DNA from: Halanaerobium kushneri
GTDB lineage: Bacteria; Bacillota; Halanaerobiia; Halanaerobiales; Halanaerobiaceae
Length of the DNA: 50,595 nt
NCBI RefSeq assembly: GCF_900156285.1
Contig: NZ_FTNC01000019.1
Location: 1-50,595 of the forward strand
Direction: 5' to 3'
Position 1 is the stretch's first letter; the number at the start of each line of letters is the position of its first letter. Below the pieces are notes generated by a model that had not been told where the DNA came from, made no database searches, and worked only from the letters and a program-made list of their open reading frames with translations. The translations under genes were made by a program, and so were the position numbers. Below are positions 43,070 through 50,595 of the stretch, in pieces.

Positions 43070-44194
43070 CTACTGCCAGGATTTTAATAAATTATCTAGA
43101 CTCCTATATTCCTGCCCAAAGCTTTCTGCTACTGCCTGACAGAATACTTCTCCCTGATAAATATTTAAACCTTTAGCTAGAGAATAATCATTAAGCATAG
43201 CTTTTTTATATCCAAGAGCAGCCAATTTTTTAATATAAGGAAGTGTTGCATTGGTCAGAGCAAAGGTTGAAGTCCTGGCAACTGCTCCCGGCATATTGGC
43301 TACTGAATAATGAATTACACCATGTTTGGTAAATACTGGGTTATCGTGAGTAGTTGGATAAGTTCCTTCTATACATCCACCCTGATCAATTGCTACATCA
43401 ACAACAACAGAACCATCTGTCATAGTTTTTATCATTTTTTCTGTAACCAAATTAGGGGCTTTAGCACCCGGGATCAAAACTGCACCGATTACTACATCTG
43501 CCTGACTGACCTCTTCAGCCACATGAGCATTATTTGACATAATAGTTTTTATCTGTCCCTGGAAAATGTCATCTATATAGCGCATTGTCGACTGCTTAAT
43601 ATCCATAATTGTTACATCTGCTCCCATCCCAAGAGCAATTTTTGCTGCATTACGGCCAACAATTCCTCCACCAATTACAACTACTTTAGCTGGTTTAACT
43701 CCCGGTACTCCCCCCAGCAGCATTCCACTTCCACCTTTTGGCTTTTCCAGAAAAGCTGCCGCCGCCTGTACAGATAATCTTCCTGCTACCTCACTCATTG
43801 GAGTTAAAAGTGGTAGTTCTCCATCTTCACTCTGAACAGTCTCATAAGCAACTGCAGTCACTCCTTTTTTCTTTAAAGCCTCTGTAAGTTCCTTATCTGC
43901 TGCTAAATGAAGATAGGTAAATAGAATCTGATCTTTTTTAAATAAATCATACTCTTCTTGTAAAGGTTCCTTGACTTTAATGATCATTTCTGCCCGGTCA
44001 AAAAGTTCTTTTTTATTATTAACTATTTCTGCACCTGCTTTATTATAATCCTGATCAGAGATTCCACTCCCCTGACCGGCATTTTTTTCAATTAAAATTT
44101 AGTTTCCGGCTTTTTTCAAAATTTCAGTACCCGCAGCTGTTAAGGCTACTCGATTTTCATTATTTTTAATCTCTTTTGGTACAGCAATTATCAT
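43070..44194 (-). pseudogene. ald: Alanine dehydrogenase with in-frame stop codon
   Basis: Read from ATG 44194 (GGGAGC upstream) the frame gives MIIAVPKEIKNNENRVALT, then LKKAGN, a TAA at codon 32 (44099-44101), and continues ILIEKNAGQGSG without a frameshift to the stop at 43070: 374 positions, the normal length. Relatives have AGHxVLIEKNAG here, so both the residue before the stop and the stop itself differ. The rest is intact, with KVKEP (Lys75), FTYLHLA, the Rossmann loop VVIGGGIVGRNAAKIALG and the C-terminal domain. Reinitiation at ATG 43987 would lack the pyruvate-binding Arg of ENRVAL. It would convert alanine to pyruvate and ammonia. It may be a nonsense mutation or a sequencing error. 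Confidence 0.9.
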
Positions 44195-44270
44195 TAAAAT
44201 CAGCTCCCTATCTAATTTTTAAAATTATATCTATAACTATAATATCAGATATAAAGTCTTAATAAAAGCG

Positions 44271-44307
44271 AAAAATTCCTGCTCATTTTACTGAAACAGG
44301 AATTTTT
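44271..44307 (-). terminator. Terminator after the foldase gene
   Basis: AAAAATTCCTG (44271-44281) and CAGGAATTTTT (44297-44307) make an 11-bp stem; on the minus strand TTTTTCGCTTTTATT follows. Confidence 0.85.
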
Positions 44308-44353
44308 ACAGTTAATTATATTTATATTTGATTTATATTTAAAATTCTATTTT

Positions 44354-45406
44354 TTACAGTTTAACATCTATTTCTGCATCTTCTCTTAAGCCTTCAACAA
44401 AATCTTGAAAAGCCTGATTTTGTTTCTGACTTCTCAGCTGACTTTTAATTTGAGATTTAACTTCTTCGAAATCTCTGGTTCCTGCTTCTCTAGAATCAGT
44501 AACTTTAATTAAATGATAACCAAACTGAGTTTTTACAGGTTCAGAGCTAACTTCTCCAACACTTAATTTCATTGCAGCATCACGGAAAGTTTTATCTAGA
44601 CCCTGCTCATTAGCAGTGATAAATCCTAAATCTCCACCATTTTCTGCTGTAGGACCAGTGGAATATTCTTTAGCCATTTCTGCAAAATCAGCACCATTAT
44701 TAATTTTAGCTAAAACTTCTTCAGCTTTTTCTTTTTCATCAAATAAAATATGGCTTACTTTTTTCTGCTCAGAAGTTTCATATTTTTGCTTATTGTTATC
44801 ATAATATTCCTTAGCTTCGTCATCACTTACACTAACATCTCTTACTACTTCTTCGCGTAATTTATTAACTAAAAATCCATTCATATTATTTTCAAAAAAC
44901 ATATCTTTATACTGCTGCATGGATTCAAATCCCTGCTGCTGAATTGCTTTTTCCAGCTGTTCATCATTTAAATTATTTTGCTGCTTTAGAGCATTTACCT
45001 GCTGATCAAAAATATTGTTCATTTCCTGATCACTAACTTCAATACCTCTGTCTTTTGCTTCCTGAACAAGCAGTTCATTTGTAATTAACTGTTCCAATTT
45101 TAATTTTCTAAATTCATCTACAACATTTTTACCTGCCTCTGTCTGCAGAATTACAGATGCAAATTCCTGATTTGACTGTAATAGCTGCATTAAAATATTT
45201 CTAACTCCAGCAAACTGCTCAAGTTCCTGCATCGAAATTTCTTCACCATTTACATATGCTGCCACTTCTGGAGTTTGTTCAGTTACAGCTTCTTTAACTT
45301 TTTCAGTCTTAGTTTCCTGAGCATTTTGTTCCTGAGCCATTACTGGCATTGATAAAACTAATAGAAATACTGCTGTGATAATTAAAAAGTTTTTCTTTAA
45401 ATTCAT
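44354..45406 (-). CDS. SurA/PrsA-type peptidyl-prolyl isomerase, exported
   Basis: A 350-residue exported chaperone. Residues 1-24 are a signal peptide (MNLKKNFLIITAVFLLVLS, then VMAQ). A helical SurA-like N domain follows (ELITNELLVQEAKDRGIEVS, FESMQQYKDMF). The parvulin domain near 215-310 has KVSHILFDEKEKAEE, GADFAEMAKEYSTG, GGDLGFI and FGYHLIKVTDSR. ATG 45406 with GGGAGTG is chosen over an ATG at 45448, which would lie at the transcription start. No lipobox cysteine is seen, so it is probably periplasmic and SurA-like, helping outer-membrane proteins such as the barrel at 26926 to fold. PrsA remains the alternative. Confidence 0.88.
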   Translation of the reverse strand: MNLKKNFLIITAVFLLVLSMPVMAQEQNAQETKTEKVKEAVTEQTPEVAAYVNGEEISMQELEQFAGVRNILMQLLQSNQEFASVILQTEAGKNVVDEFRKLKLEQLITNELLVQEAKDRGIEVSDQEMNNIFDQQVNALKQQNNLNDEQLEKAIQQQGFESMQQYKDMFFENNMNGFLVNKLREEVVRDVSVSDDEAKEYYDNNKQKYETSEQKKVSHILFDEKEKAEEVLAKINNGADFAEMAKEYSTGPTAENGGDLGFITANEQGLDKTFRDAAMKLSVGEVSSEPVKTQFGYHLIKVTDSREAGTRDFEEVKSQIKSQLRSQKQNQAFQDFVEGLREDAEIDVKL

Positions 45407-45456
45407 TAATAAACACTCCCAATTTAAATATTCTAAATTTTTATCCATCGTTAATT

Positions 45457-45484
45457 ATTATACCATAAATTTTGTTATAAGCAA
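45457..45484 (-). promoter_or_regulatory. Promoter of the foldase gene
   Basis: TTGCTT (45479-45484) and an extended -10 TGGTATAAT (TATAAT at 45457-45462) on the minus strand are 16 bases apart, about 50 bases before ATG 45406. Confidence 0.6.
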
Positions 45485-45534
45485 GTCAACACAGGTGATT
45501 CTAATACTATTCTAATTATTAATAAATGGCATAA

Positions 45535-45564
45535 AAAGAAGGTATCAGAACTGATACCTTCTTT
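45535..45564 (-). terminator. Terminator after fruA
   Basis: A perfect 14-bp stem with a two-base loop (45535-45548 with 45551-45564; arm AAAGAAGGTATCAG) is followed on the minus strand by TTATGCC and AT-rich sequence. Confidence 0.85.
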
Positions 45565-45615
45565 AAATTAACTATTGAATTTAAATTTTCAGCTTGAAAT
45601 TATTAATATCTGCTG

Positions 45616-47004
45616 CTACTCCTCTAATTTTGGTTTTACTATTCTCAACATTAAAGCAGTTACTATAGTACCTGCGATAATTGCCAGAGCATAAAATCCA
45701 AGATTGCTTACAACATTAGGAATTGGAAGGACAAATATACCTCCATGTGGAGCTCTTAAACCAACCCCAAACAACATTGAGAGTGCACCTGTAATAGCTG
45801 AACCAGTCATTATTGAAGGAATAACTCTGATTGGATCAGCAGCAGCAAAAGGAATAGCACCTTCTGTAATAAATGAAATCCCCATAAACCAGGCAGGTTT
45901 ACCTGCTTCAATTTCCTGACGGGTAAATCTATTTTTAAACAGTACAGTTGCCAGAGCAAGTCCAAGCGGTGGAGTCATTCCAGCTGCCATAACTGCAGCC
46001 ATCGGACCATAAATTTCAGAACCTAAAAGTCCTACACTAAATGTATAGGCAGCTTTATTAACTGGGCCTCCCATATCAAAAGCCATCATTGCTCCTAAAA
46101 TCAGCCCCAGTAATACAGCATTAGCATCGGTCATTCCCTGCAGCCATGATTCTAAACCATTCATGATACCTTCTACTGGTGGTCCGATTAAATAAATCAT
46201 TAATAAACCAACAATCAAACTAGCTAAAAATGGTAAAATTAAAATAGGCATTAATCCCTGTAAATTTTCTGGAAGTTTGATAGTCTTTTTTAACCATTGT
46301 GTAATATAACCGGCCAGAAAACCTGCTATAATACCGCCTAAAAATCCAGCACCAATACTGCTTGCCAGCATACCACCTATCATACCAGGAGCTATACCAG
46401 GACGATCAGCAATTGAGAAAGCAATATAACCAGCCAGAATAGGAACCATCAGAGCAAAGGCAGAACTTCCACCAATCTGCATTAATGCAGCCGCAAGTGT
46501 ACCTTCCTGTTCAGCAGCATTAATACCAAAAACAAAGGACAGTGCAATTGAAAGACCTCCTGCAACAACAAAAGGAAGCATAAAAGAAACCCCAGTCATT
46601 AAATGCTTATAGGCACCGGTTCTTTTTTCTTTCCGCTTGGATTTTTCATCACTTACCTGTGAATAAAGATTAGAATCCACTTCACTTTCTTTACCAGATT
46701 CAGCACCTTCAAGCGCCTGATTAATTAAGGCTTCAGCATCATTGATAGCATCAGCTACAGCCACTTCAACAATATACTTTCCACCAAAACGGTCTTTACT
46801 AACATTGGTATCAGCTGCGATAATTACGGCATCAGCTTCTTTAATATCCTGATCTGTTAATTCATTTTCTACACCTACAGAGCCCTGGGTTTCTACTTTC
46901 ATCTGCACATCCATTTTTTTGCCAGCTTCTTCTAATGATTCAGAAGCCATATAGGTATGTGCTATTCCAGTTGGACAGGAAGTTACAGCAACAATTTTTT
47001 TCAT
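45616..47004 (-). CDS. fruA: PTS fructose EIIBC
   Basis: A 462-residue membrane transporter that brings in fructose as fructose 1-phosphate. The N-terminal EIIB domain (1-100) has Cys10 in [15 protein letters not shown] and [16 protein letters not shown]. After a charged linker (about 100-128) the EIIC domain (130-460) spans the membrane with about nine helices; [16 protein letters not shown] and [19 protein letters not shown] are family signatures. ATG 47004 follows AGGAGGAGTA. The EIIA is a separate gene just upstream (47035). Confidence 0.95.
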   Translation of the reverse strand: MKKIVAVTSCPTGIAHTYMASESLEEAGKKMDVQMKVETQGSVGVENELTDQDIKEADAVIIAADTNVSKDRFGGKYIVEVAVADAINDAEALINQALEGAESGKESEVDSNLYSQVSDEKSKRKEKRTGAYKHLMTGVSFMLPFVVAGGLSIALSFVFGINAAEQEGTLAAALMQIGGSSAFALMVPILAGYIAFSIADRPGIAPGMIGGMLASSIGAGFLGGIIAGFLAGYITQWLKKTIKLPENLQGLMPILILPFLASLIVGLLMIYLIGPPVEGIMNGLESWLQGMTDANAVLLGLILGAMMAFDMGGPVNKAAYTFSVGLLGSEIYGPMAAVMAAGMTPPLGLALATVLFKNRFTRQEIEAGKPAWFMGISFITEGAIPFAAADPIRVIPSIMTGSAITGALSMLFGVGLRAPHGGIFVLPIPNVVSNLGFYALAIIAGTIVTALMLRIVKPKLEE

Positions 47005-47034
47005 AAACTACTCCTCCTAATTTTTAAAATAGAT

Positions 47035-47484
47035 TTAAATATTTTCCAACACACTCATTACTTCTTCCTCATCTTTGGCCTCTAAGAGGCTGTTCCTAAA
47101 ATCATCATGAATTAAATTTCTGGACAGTTTAGCTAACAATTTTAAATGTTCATCATGTGATTCTTCGGGAACAGTGATTAAGAAAAATAAATAGCTTGGT
47201 TTTTCATCCATAGACCCATAATCGATACCTTTTTTAGAACGACCAAAGGCAACAGCAGGTTTTTTAACTGCATCACTTTTTACATGTGGAATAGCAACAC
47301 CTTTTCCAACCCCAGTTGTACCTTTAGCCTCTCTTTCCATTGCTTTTTTTATCACTTCATCTTTATCAGTAATTATTTCATTTTCAGCCATAATTTCTAT
47401 CATTTCTTTAATAACAGATTCTTTATCCTCACTTTTTAAATTCATTTTAATTAAATTCTGATTAATAAATTCATTTACTTCCAT
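47035..47484 (-). CDS. PTS fructose EIIA
   Basis: A 149-residue EIIA that phosphorylates the EIIB domain of FruA. The active residue is His67 in TGVGKGVAIPHVKSDAV, and the C-terminal LKLLAKLSRNLIHDD helix is typical. ATG 47484 follows AAAGGGGTA. It lies between fruK and fruA with spacers of about 25-30 bases, so it is part of the same transcript. There is no fused HPr, unlike the FruB proteins of enteric bacteria; a free HPr from elsewhere must serve it. Confidence 0.93.
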   Translation of the reverse strand: MEVNEFINQNLIKMNLKSEDKESVIKEMIEIMAENEIITDKDEVIKKAMEREAKGTTGVGKGVAIPHVKSDAVKKPAVAFGRSKKGIDYGSMDEKPSYLFFLITVPEESHDEHLKLLAKLSRNLIHDDFRNSLLEAKDEEEVMSVLENI

Positions 47485-47508
47485 TATTTTAATACCCCTT
47501 TTCTTTAA

Positions 47509-48441
47509 TTAATAAATTTTTTCAACCTTAGTACTATTTTTTATTCTTTTGATTAGTTTATCATTAATCTTAGCTATCGAGCCAATTTTTACATAAGCTG
47601 TCGCCAGTGTTGCAGCAAAAATTCCAGTTTCTTTTAAACTTTGATTATCATCTATTTCAGCAGCCAGTCCAGCAACCATAGTATCACCAGCACCAACTGT
47701 AGTCTGAGAAACTTTTACCTGCGGGGTATAAATTCTATATCCTTCAGCTTCCGAAGCAATAAAAGCTCCCTTTGCTCCCAGCGAAATCATAACAATATTT
47801 ACTCCCTGATCAAGTAAATATTTTGCTCCTTTTTTTAGATCAGCATTATTATTAATCTTTCTTCCCAATAGATTTTCAATTTCTTCTAAATTTGGTTTTA
47901 CCAAATAAGGAGCCTTTTTTAAAGCCAGTTTAAATTCTTCACCAGAACTATCCAAGATTACTTTTGCTTCTTCTTCTTTAGCCTTTTCAATTAATAAGGC
48001 ATAAATATCTTTGTCTACTCCTGTCGGTAAACTTCCTGAAAGTACAAAAGTTTTATTTTTTTTAATTGCTTTTTCAAATGATTTAATAAAATCATTAATA
48101 TTTTCCTGACTAACTCTACCCGCTTCATTAATTTCGGTCTCCCGATTGGTTTCTTTTTCTTTAATTTTTAAATTTTGTCTTGTTTCAAAATCAGACCAGA
48201 TAAAATCCGATTTGACCCCTCTGTTTTCAAGCATTGAAGTTATTCTTCTGCCATTATTACCACCAACTATCCCAATTGCTTTATTCTCAATTTCTAATTC
48301 TGTTAAAACTTCTGATACATTTATTCCCTTTCCTCCAGCTAAAACTGTTGTATCTTTTACTCTATTTAATTTTCCTACTTTTAAATTATCCAGAATTATT
48401 ATTTTATCCAGAGCCGGATTTAAAGTAACTGTTAAAATCAT
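47509..48441 (-). CDS. fruK: 1-phosphofructokinase
   Basis: A 310-residue PfkB-family kinase that converts fructose 1-phosphate to fructose 1,6-bisphosphate. ILTVTLNPALDKII at the N terminus, the AGGKGINVSEVL glycine-rich loop, FVLSGSLPTGV and the C-terminal TVGAGDTMVAGL with its catalytic Asp define the FruK/LacC branch. ATG 48441 follows GGAGGTGAGC. It lies second in the operon behind the DeoR regulator and ahead of the EIIA. Confidence 0.95.
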   Translation of the reverse strand: MILTVTLNPALDKIIILDNLKVGKLNRVKDTTVLAGGKGINVSEVLTELEIENKAIGIVGGNNGRRITSMLENRGVKSDFIWSDFETRQNLKIKEKETNRETEINEAGRVSQENINDFIKSFEKAIKKNKTFVLSGSLPTGVDKDIYALLIEKAKEEEAKVILDSSGEEFKLALKKAPYLVKPNLEEIENLLGRKINNNADLKKGAKYLLDQGVNIVMISLGAKGAFIASEAEGYRIYTPQVKVSQTTVGAGDTMVAGLAAEIDDNQSLKETGIFAATLATAYVKIGSIAKINDKLIKRIKNSTKVEKIY

Positions 48442-48463
48442 CTGCTCACCTCCATTATTAAAT

Positions 48464-49225
48464 TTATGCTAAAATTATTTCAATTTCTTCCTGTTCAAGA
48501 ACTTTTGCCTTATTTTCTTCTATTGAATCTGTAATAATAAAATCAATCTGATTTAATTCAGCAAATCGATAAAAATATATTTCCTCCCATTTACTCTGAT
48601 CAAATAAAATAAAATTCTCACCTGCTATATTTAAAGCAATTTCTTTAATTTTTGCCTCATTTAAATCAGGGGTTGTAGCTGCAGATTCCAAATTAAAGCC
48701 ATTAGAACCGATAAAACTTTTATCAACATGTAATTTTTTTAAAATATCTTCTGCCAGCGGACCGATCATTGCCTCTGTTGACCATTTGAAATTTCCTCCA
48801 ATTACAATTAATTCGCAATTAAGATTATCTTCATTTATTTTATTAATGATATGCAGAGCATGAGTTACTATTGTAATATCTTTTTTCCCTTTTAAAAAGT
48901 CAATAATATATCTGGTAGTTGTTCCAGCATCAATAAATACTGTATCTCCATCTCTTATTATTTCTGCTGCCTTTTTTCCAATTTCTCTTTTTTCTTTTGC
49001 CAGTTTATCTTCTTTTTCTTTAAAACTTGGTTCCAATTTACTGCTACCACTTAAAATAGCTCCTCCATGAGTACGACGAAGAAATCCCTCTTTTTCTAAT
49101 TCACTTAAATCTCTTCTTATTGTTGCACGTGAAACATCAAATTTACTGCTCAGTTCATTAACACTTGCTCGTTTTTGATTCTCTAATAATTTTACTATTT
49201 TCTTTCTTCTCTCTTCCGCAAACAT
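48464..49225 (-). CDS. fruR: DeoR-family repressor of the fructose operon
   Basis: A 253-residue DNA-binding repressor that in its family responds to fructose 1-phosphate. The helix-turn-helix is in SVNELSSKFDVSRATIRRDLSELEKEGFLRRTHGGA (about 20-55), and the sensor domain has DTVFIDAGTTTRYI and ELIVIGGNFK. ATG 49225 follows AAGAGGTTTT. It is the first gene of the fructose operon and so controls its own transcription. The 31-bp-spaced motifs at 49242-49308 are its probable binding sites. Confidence 0.93.
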   Translation of the reverse strand: MFAEERRKKIVKLLENQKRASVNELSSKFDVSRATIRRDLSELEKEGFLRRTHGGAILSGSSKLEPSFKEKEDKLAKEKREIGKKAAEIIRDGDTVFIDAGTTTRYIIDFLKGKKDITIVTHALHIINKINEDNLNCELIVIGGNFKWSTEAMIGPLAEDILKKLHVDKSFIGSNGFNLESAATTPDLNEAKIKEIALNIAGENFILFDQSKWEEIYFYRFAELNQIDFIITDSIEENKAKVLEQEEIEIILA

Positions 49226-49241
49226 TAATAAAACCTCTTTT

Positions 49242-49321
49242 CGTGATTGTTGTTTGTTTATGATTGTTTACTTTCGTTTGTGTTCATTTATGATTATATA
49301 TTATTCGTTTTTGTTTGTCAA
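49242..49321 (-). promoter_or_regulatory. Fructose operon promoter with three phased operator motifs
   Basis: On the minus strand a perfect TTGACA (49316-49321) and TATAAT (49293-49298) have the ideal 17-base spacer. Three ACGAA motifs (plus-strand TTCGT at 49242, 49273 and 49304) are exactly 31 bp apart, one within the promoter spacer and two downstream. Each is preceded on the minus strand by a CA-rich stretch such as GAACACAAACGAA. The layout fits cooperative repression by FruR. Confidence 0.75.
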
Positions 49322-49352
49322 CACAATTTTCAAAAAATTGTAGAAAAAAATT

Positions 49353-49385
49353 AAAACTGCAGTTATGATAATAAAACTGCAGTTT
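49353..49385 (-). terminator. Terminator after the MBL-fold gene
   Basis: Two copies of the palindrome AACTGCAGTT, 20 bp apart (first at 49354-49363, second at 49374-49383), fold into a hairpin, followed on the minus strand by TAATTTTTTTCT. It stands downstream of the gene ending at 49438. Confidence 0.75.
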
Positions 49386-49437
49386 GAGATATTTTTATAA
49401 AGTCACTTATAGAATAAACTAACCATATTAAATTATT

Positions 49438-50073
49438 TTAACTATAATTTAAAACTATAACCTGCTTATTTTCTGTCTCACCAAGATTAATTTCAGATTC
49501 ATTAACATAATTAACTTCTTCTTCATCGAATTTATCGGTGAATTTTTCTACACCCGTAATAGGAAAATCTAATATATCTGTTTTAAAATGCATTGGAATA
49601 ATTAATTTTGGTTCTATTTTTTTGGTAAGTTTATAAGCAGTCTCAGCATCAATTGTATAATTTCCTCCTACAGGAATCAGTAACAGATCAACATTTTTAA
49701 TTTTATTTATAGTCTTTTCAGCTAACAAATGACCTAAATCTCCGAGATGACAGATTCTATAATCGCCTATTTCCATTAAATAAATTAAATTTTCTCCTCT
49801 GTTTTTACCTTTGCTGCTGTCATGATAAGATTTTAATGCTTCAATGTTCAGATCATCATTTTTTAAACCTTTCTCACTATCTACCACTTTAAAATCACCA
49901 TTAACTCTTTCTACTGCATTGTGGTCAAAATGCCCGTGACTGACAGTTACATAATCTGGATAATCATCAAATTTTTTATAAGGTAGACTATCATCATAGG
50001 GATCAGTCAAGATTTTAATTCCATTTATTTCAATTGAAAAACAGGAATGACCCCACCATTTAATTTTCATCAT
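49438..50073 (-). CDS. UPF0173 metal-dependent hydrolase (MBL fold)
   Basis: A 211-residue cytoplasmic metallo-beta-lactamase-fold protein. WWGHSCFSIEINGIKILTDPY opens the family; the metal site is HGHFDHN (about 45-51), CHLGDLGH and a late His in IIPMHFKT. Start codons ATG 50073 and 50070 are both possible behind GGGGGAGTGAT. Members of the group (YtkL-like, related to UlaG) are widespread, but their natural substrate is unknown. It is a single-gene unit with its own terminator, next to the rRNA/tRNA end. Confidence 0.92.
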   Translation of the reverse strand: MMKIKWWGHSCFSIEINGIKILTDPYDDSLPYKKFDDYPDYVTVSHGHFDHNAVERVNGDFKVVDSEKGLKNDDLNIEALKSYHDSSKGKNRGENLIYLMEIGDYRICHLGDLGHLLAEKTINKIKNVDLLLIPVGGNYTIDAETAYKLTKKIEPKLIIPMHFKTDILDFPITGVEKFTDKFDEEEVNYVNESEINLGETENKQVIVLNYS

Positions 50074-50225
50074 ATCACTCCCCCTTTTAATTAAAGTACT
50101 GTAAAATCTTTTAAGCTTATGAGTAATTTATTTTCTTTATTTAATTATATAATATTTTGGGGTTAAATTTCAAAATTTAAAACTTTTTAAGTCTTATAAT
50201 TTTAACTTTAGCTCAAATAAAAAAA

Positions 50226-50242
50226 AGACCCCTTAAAGGTCT
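50226..50242 (-). terminator. Terminator after tRNA-Asn
   Basis: AGACC (50226-50230) and GGTCT (50238-50242) form a short stem followed on the minus strand by a run of T (TCTTTTTTTTATT). It ends the rRNA-tRNA transcript. Confidence 0.75.
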
Positions 50243-50253
50243 CTAAATAAAAA

Positions 50254-50329
50254 TGGCTCCCCGAGCAAGACTCGAACTTGCGACAAGATGATTAACAGTC
50301 ACCTGCTCTACCAACTGAGCTATCGGGGA
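50254..50329 (-). tRNA. tRNA-Asn (GUU)
   Basis: A 76-base cloverleaf including an encoded CCA (plus-strand TGG at 50254-50256). The acceptor stem pairs TCCCCGA with TCGGGGA. The D loop has AGCTCAGTTGGTAGAGC, the anticodon loop CTGTTAA carries GTT, and the T arm holds GTTCGAGTC. It follows the 5S rRNA on the same strand, probably as the last gene of the rRNA operon. Confidence 0.97.
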
Positions 50330-50396
50330 GTATAAAATATTAATATTTTCTTTTACTGTAATATATTGTAGCATAAATATAATTATATTTCCAGTG

Positions 50397-50421
50397 CTTT
50401 TTTAGATTTTTTCTAAAAAAG
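50397..50421 (-). other. A/T hairpin between 5S rRNA and tRNA-Asn
   Basis: CTTTTTTAG (50397-50405) and CTAAAAAAG (50413-50421) can pair as a 9-bp stem. It lies between 5S and the tRNA and could be a processing site or a weak terminator. Confidence 0.4.
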
Positions 50422-50441
50422 TCAAATTAAATAAAAAAAGG

Positions 50442-50557
50442 ACCGGCAGCGACCTACTCTCCCACATCGTTACCAATGCAGTACCATAGGCGCTGGAGGA
50501 CTTAACTTTTGTGTTCGAGATGGGAACAAGTGTTGCCCCTCCGCTATTACCACCGGA
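50442..50557 (-). rRNA. rrf: 5S ribosomal RNA
   Basis: The minus strand shows conserved 5S elements in order: CCGGTGGTAATAGCGGAGGGG, CACTTGTTCCCATCTCGAAC, GTTAAGTCCTCCAGCGCC, ATGGTACTGC and TGGGAGAGTAGGTCGCTGCC. The ends were set by terminal pairing of CCGG with CCGG and may be off by a few bases. The 23S gene should lie just past the right edge. Confidence 0.95.
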
Positions 50558-50595
50558 AATCGTTATTTACATGTGATTCTGCTCTCTTCTAAAGC

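Noticed and set aside
44099-44101. Reading the ald TAA as a recoded amino acid
   Set aside because: Pyrrolysine uses TAG and selenocysteine uses TGA with a SECIS hairpin; TAA recoding is not known in this group.

Overview
The window is AT-rich DNA from an anaerobic, fermentative Firmicute. Four things suggest Halanaerobium or a close relative in the Halanaerobiales: a T-box-controlled seryl-tRNA synthetase, several PTS sugar operons with DeoR- and MtlR/BglG-type regulators, an adenosylcobalamin-dependent ribonucleotide reductase, and a predicted outer-membrane beta-barrel protein, which implies a double-membrane envelope. The genus is inferred from gene content and composition; no database search was done. 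Nearly all genes lie on the minus strand, with the rRNA end (5S, then tRNA-Asn) at the right edge.

Positions 1-13690 hold two sugar-uptake modules of similar make-up. The first has a transketolase (cut by the left edge), a divergent DeoR regulator, an HPr and a mannitol-type operon (rpe-like epimerase, SIS-domain hexulose-phosphate isomerase, mannitol-1-P dehydrogenase, EIIA, EIICB). The second is a six-gene operon: ascorbate-type EIIA, EIIB and EIIC, a PRD regulator, a second HPr and a complete transketolase. Next (13740-16949) come three oxidoreductase or lactonase genes that look like a sugar-acid pathway. A 35-codon remnant of a DjlA-type J-domain gene then abuts an ABC exporter pair (17072-18749) and a MATE exporter.

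Positions 20229-28089 form a compact block that looks like a signal-controlled exopolysaccharide machine: a TPR/beta-barrel outer-membrane protein, a receiver protein, a membrane-anchored HEAT-repeat protein, a family 2 glycosyltransferase, a receiver-GGDEF diguanylate cyclase, an Hpt protein and a hybrid histidine kinase. After the class II ribonucleotide reductase come two divergent cyclic-di-GMP turnover genes: MEDS-PAS-HD-GYP on the minus strand and Cache-HAMP-GGDEF-EAL on the plus strand.

Positions 36144-39264 carry ketodeoxygluconate catabolism: two PfkB-family kinases and the KDPG aldolase eda. A GC-rich, multi-hairpin palindromic element lies between eda and the second kinase. Then come serS with its T-box leader, a small PH-like protein, alanine racemase, and an alanine dehydrogenase broken by an in-frame TAA at codon 32. 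The right end has a SurA/PrsA-type foldase, the fruR-fruK-EIIA-fruA fructose operon with a consensus promoter and three operator-like motifs exactly 31 bp apart, an MBL-fold hydrolase (UPF0173), tRNA-Asn and 5S rRNA.
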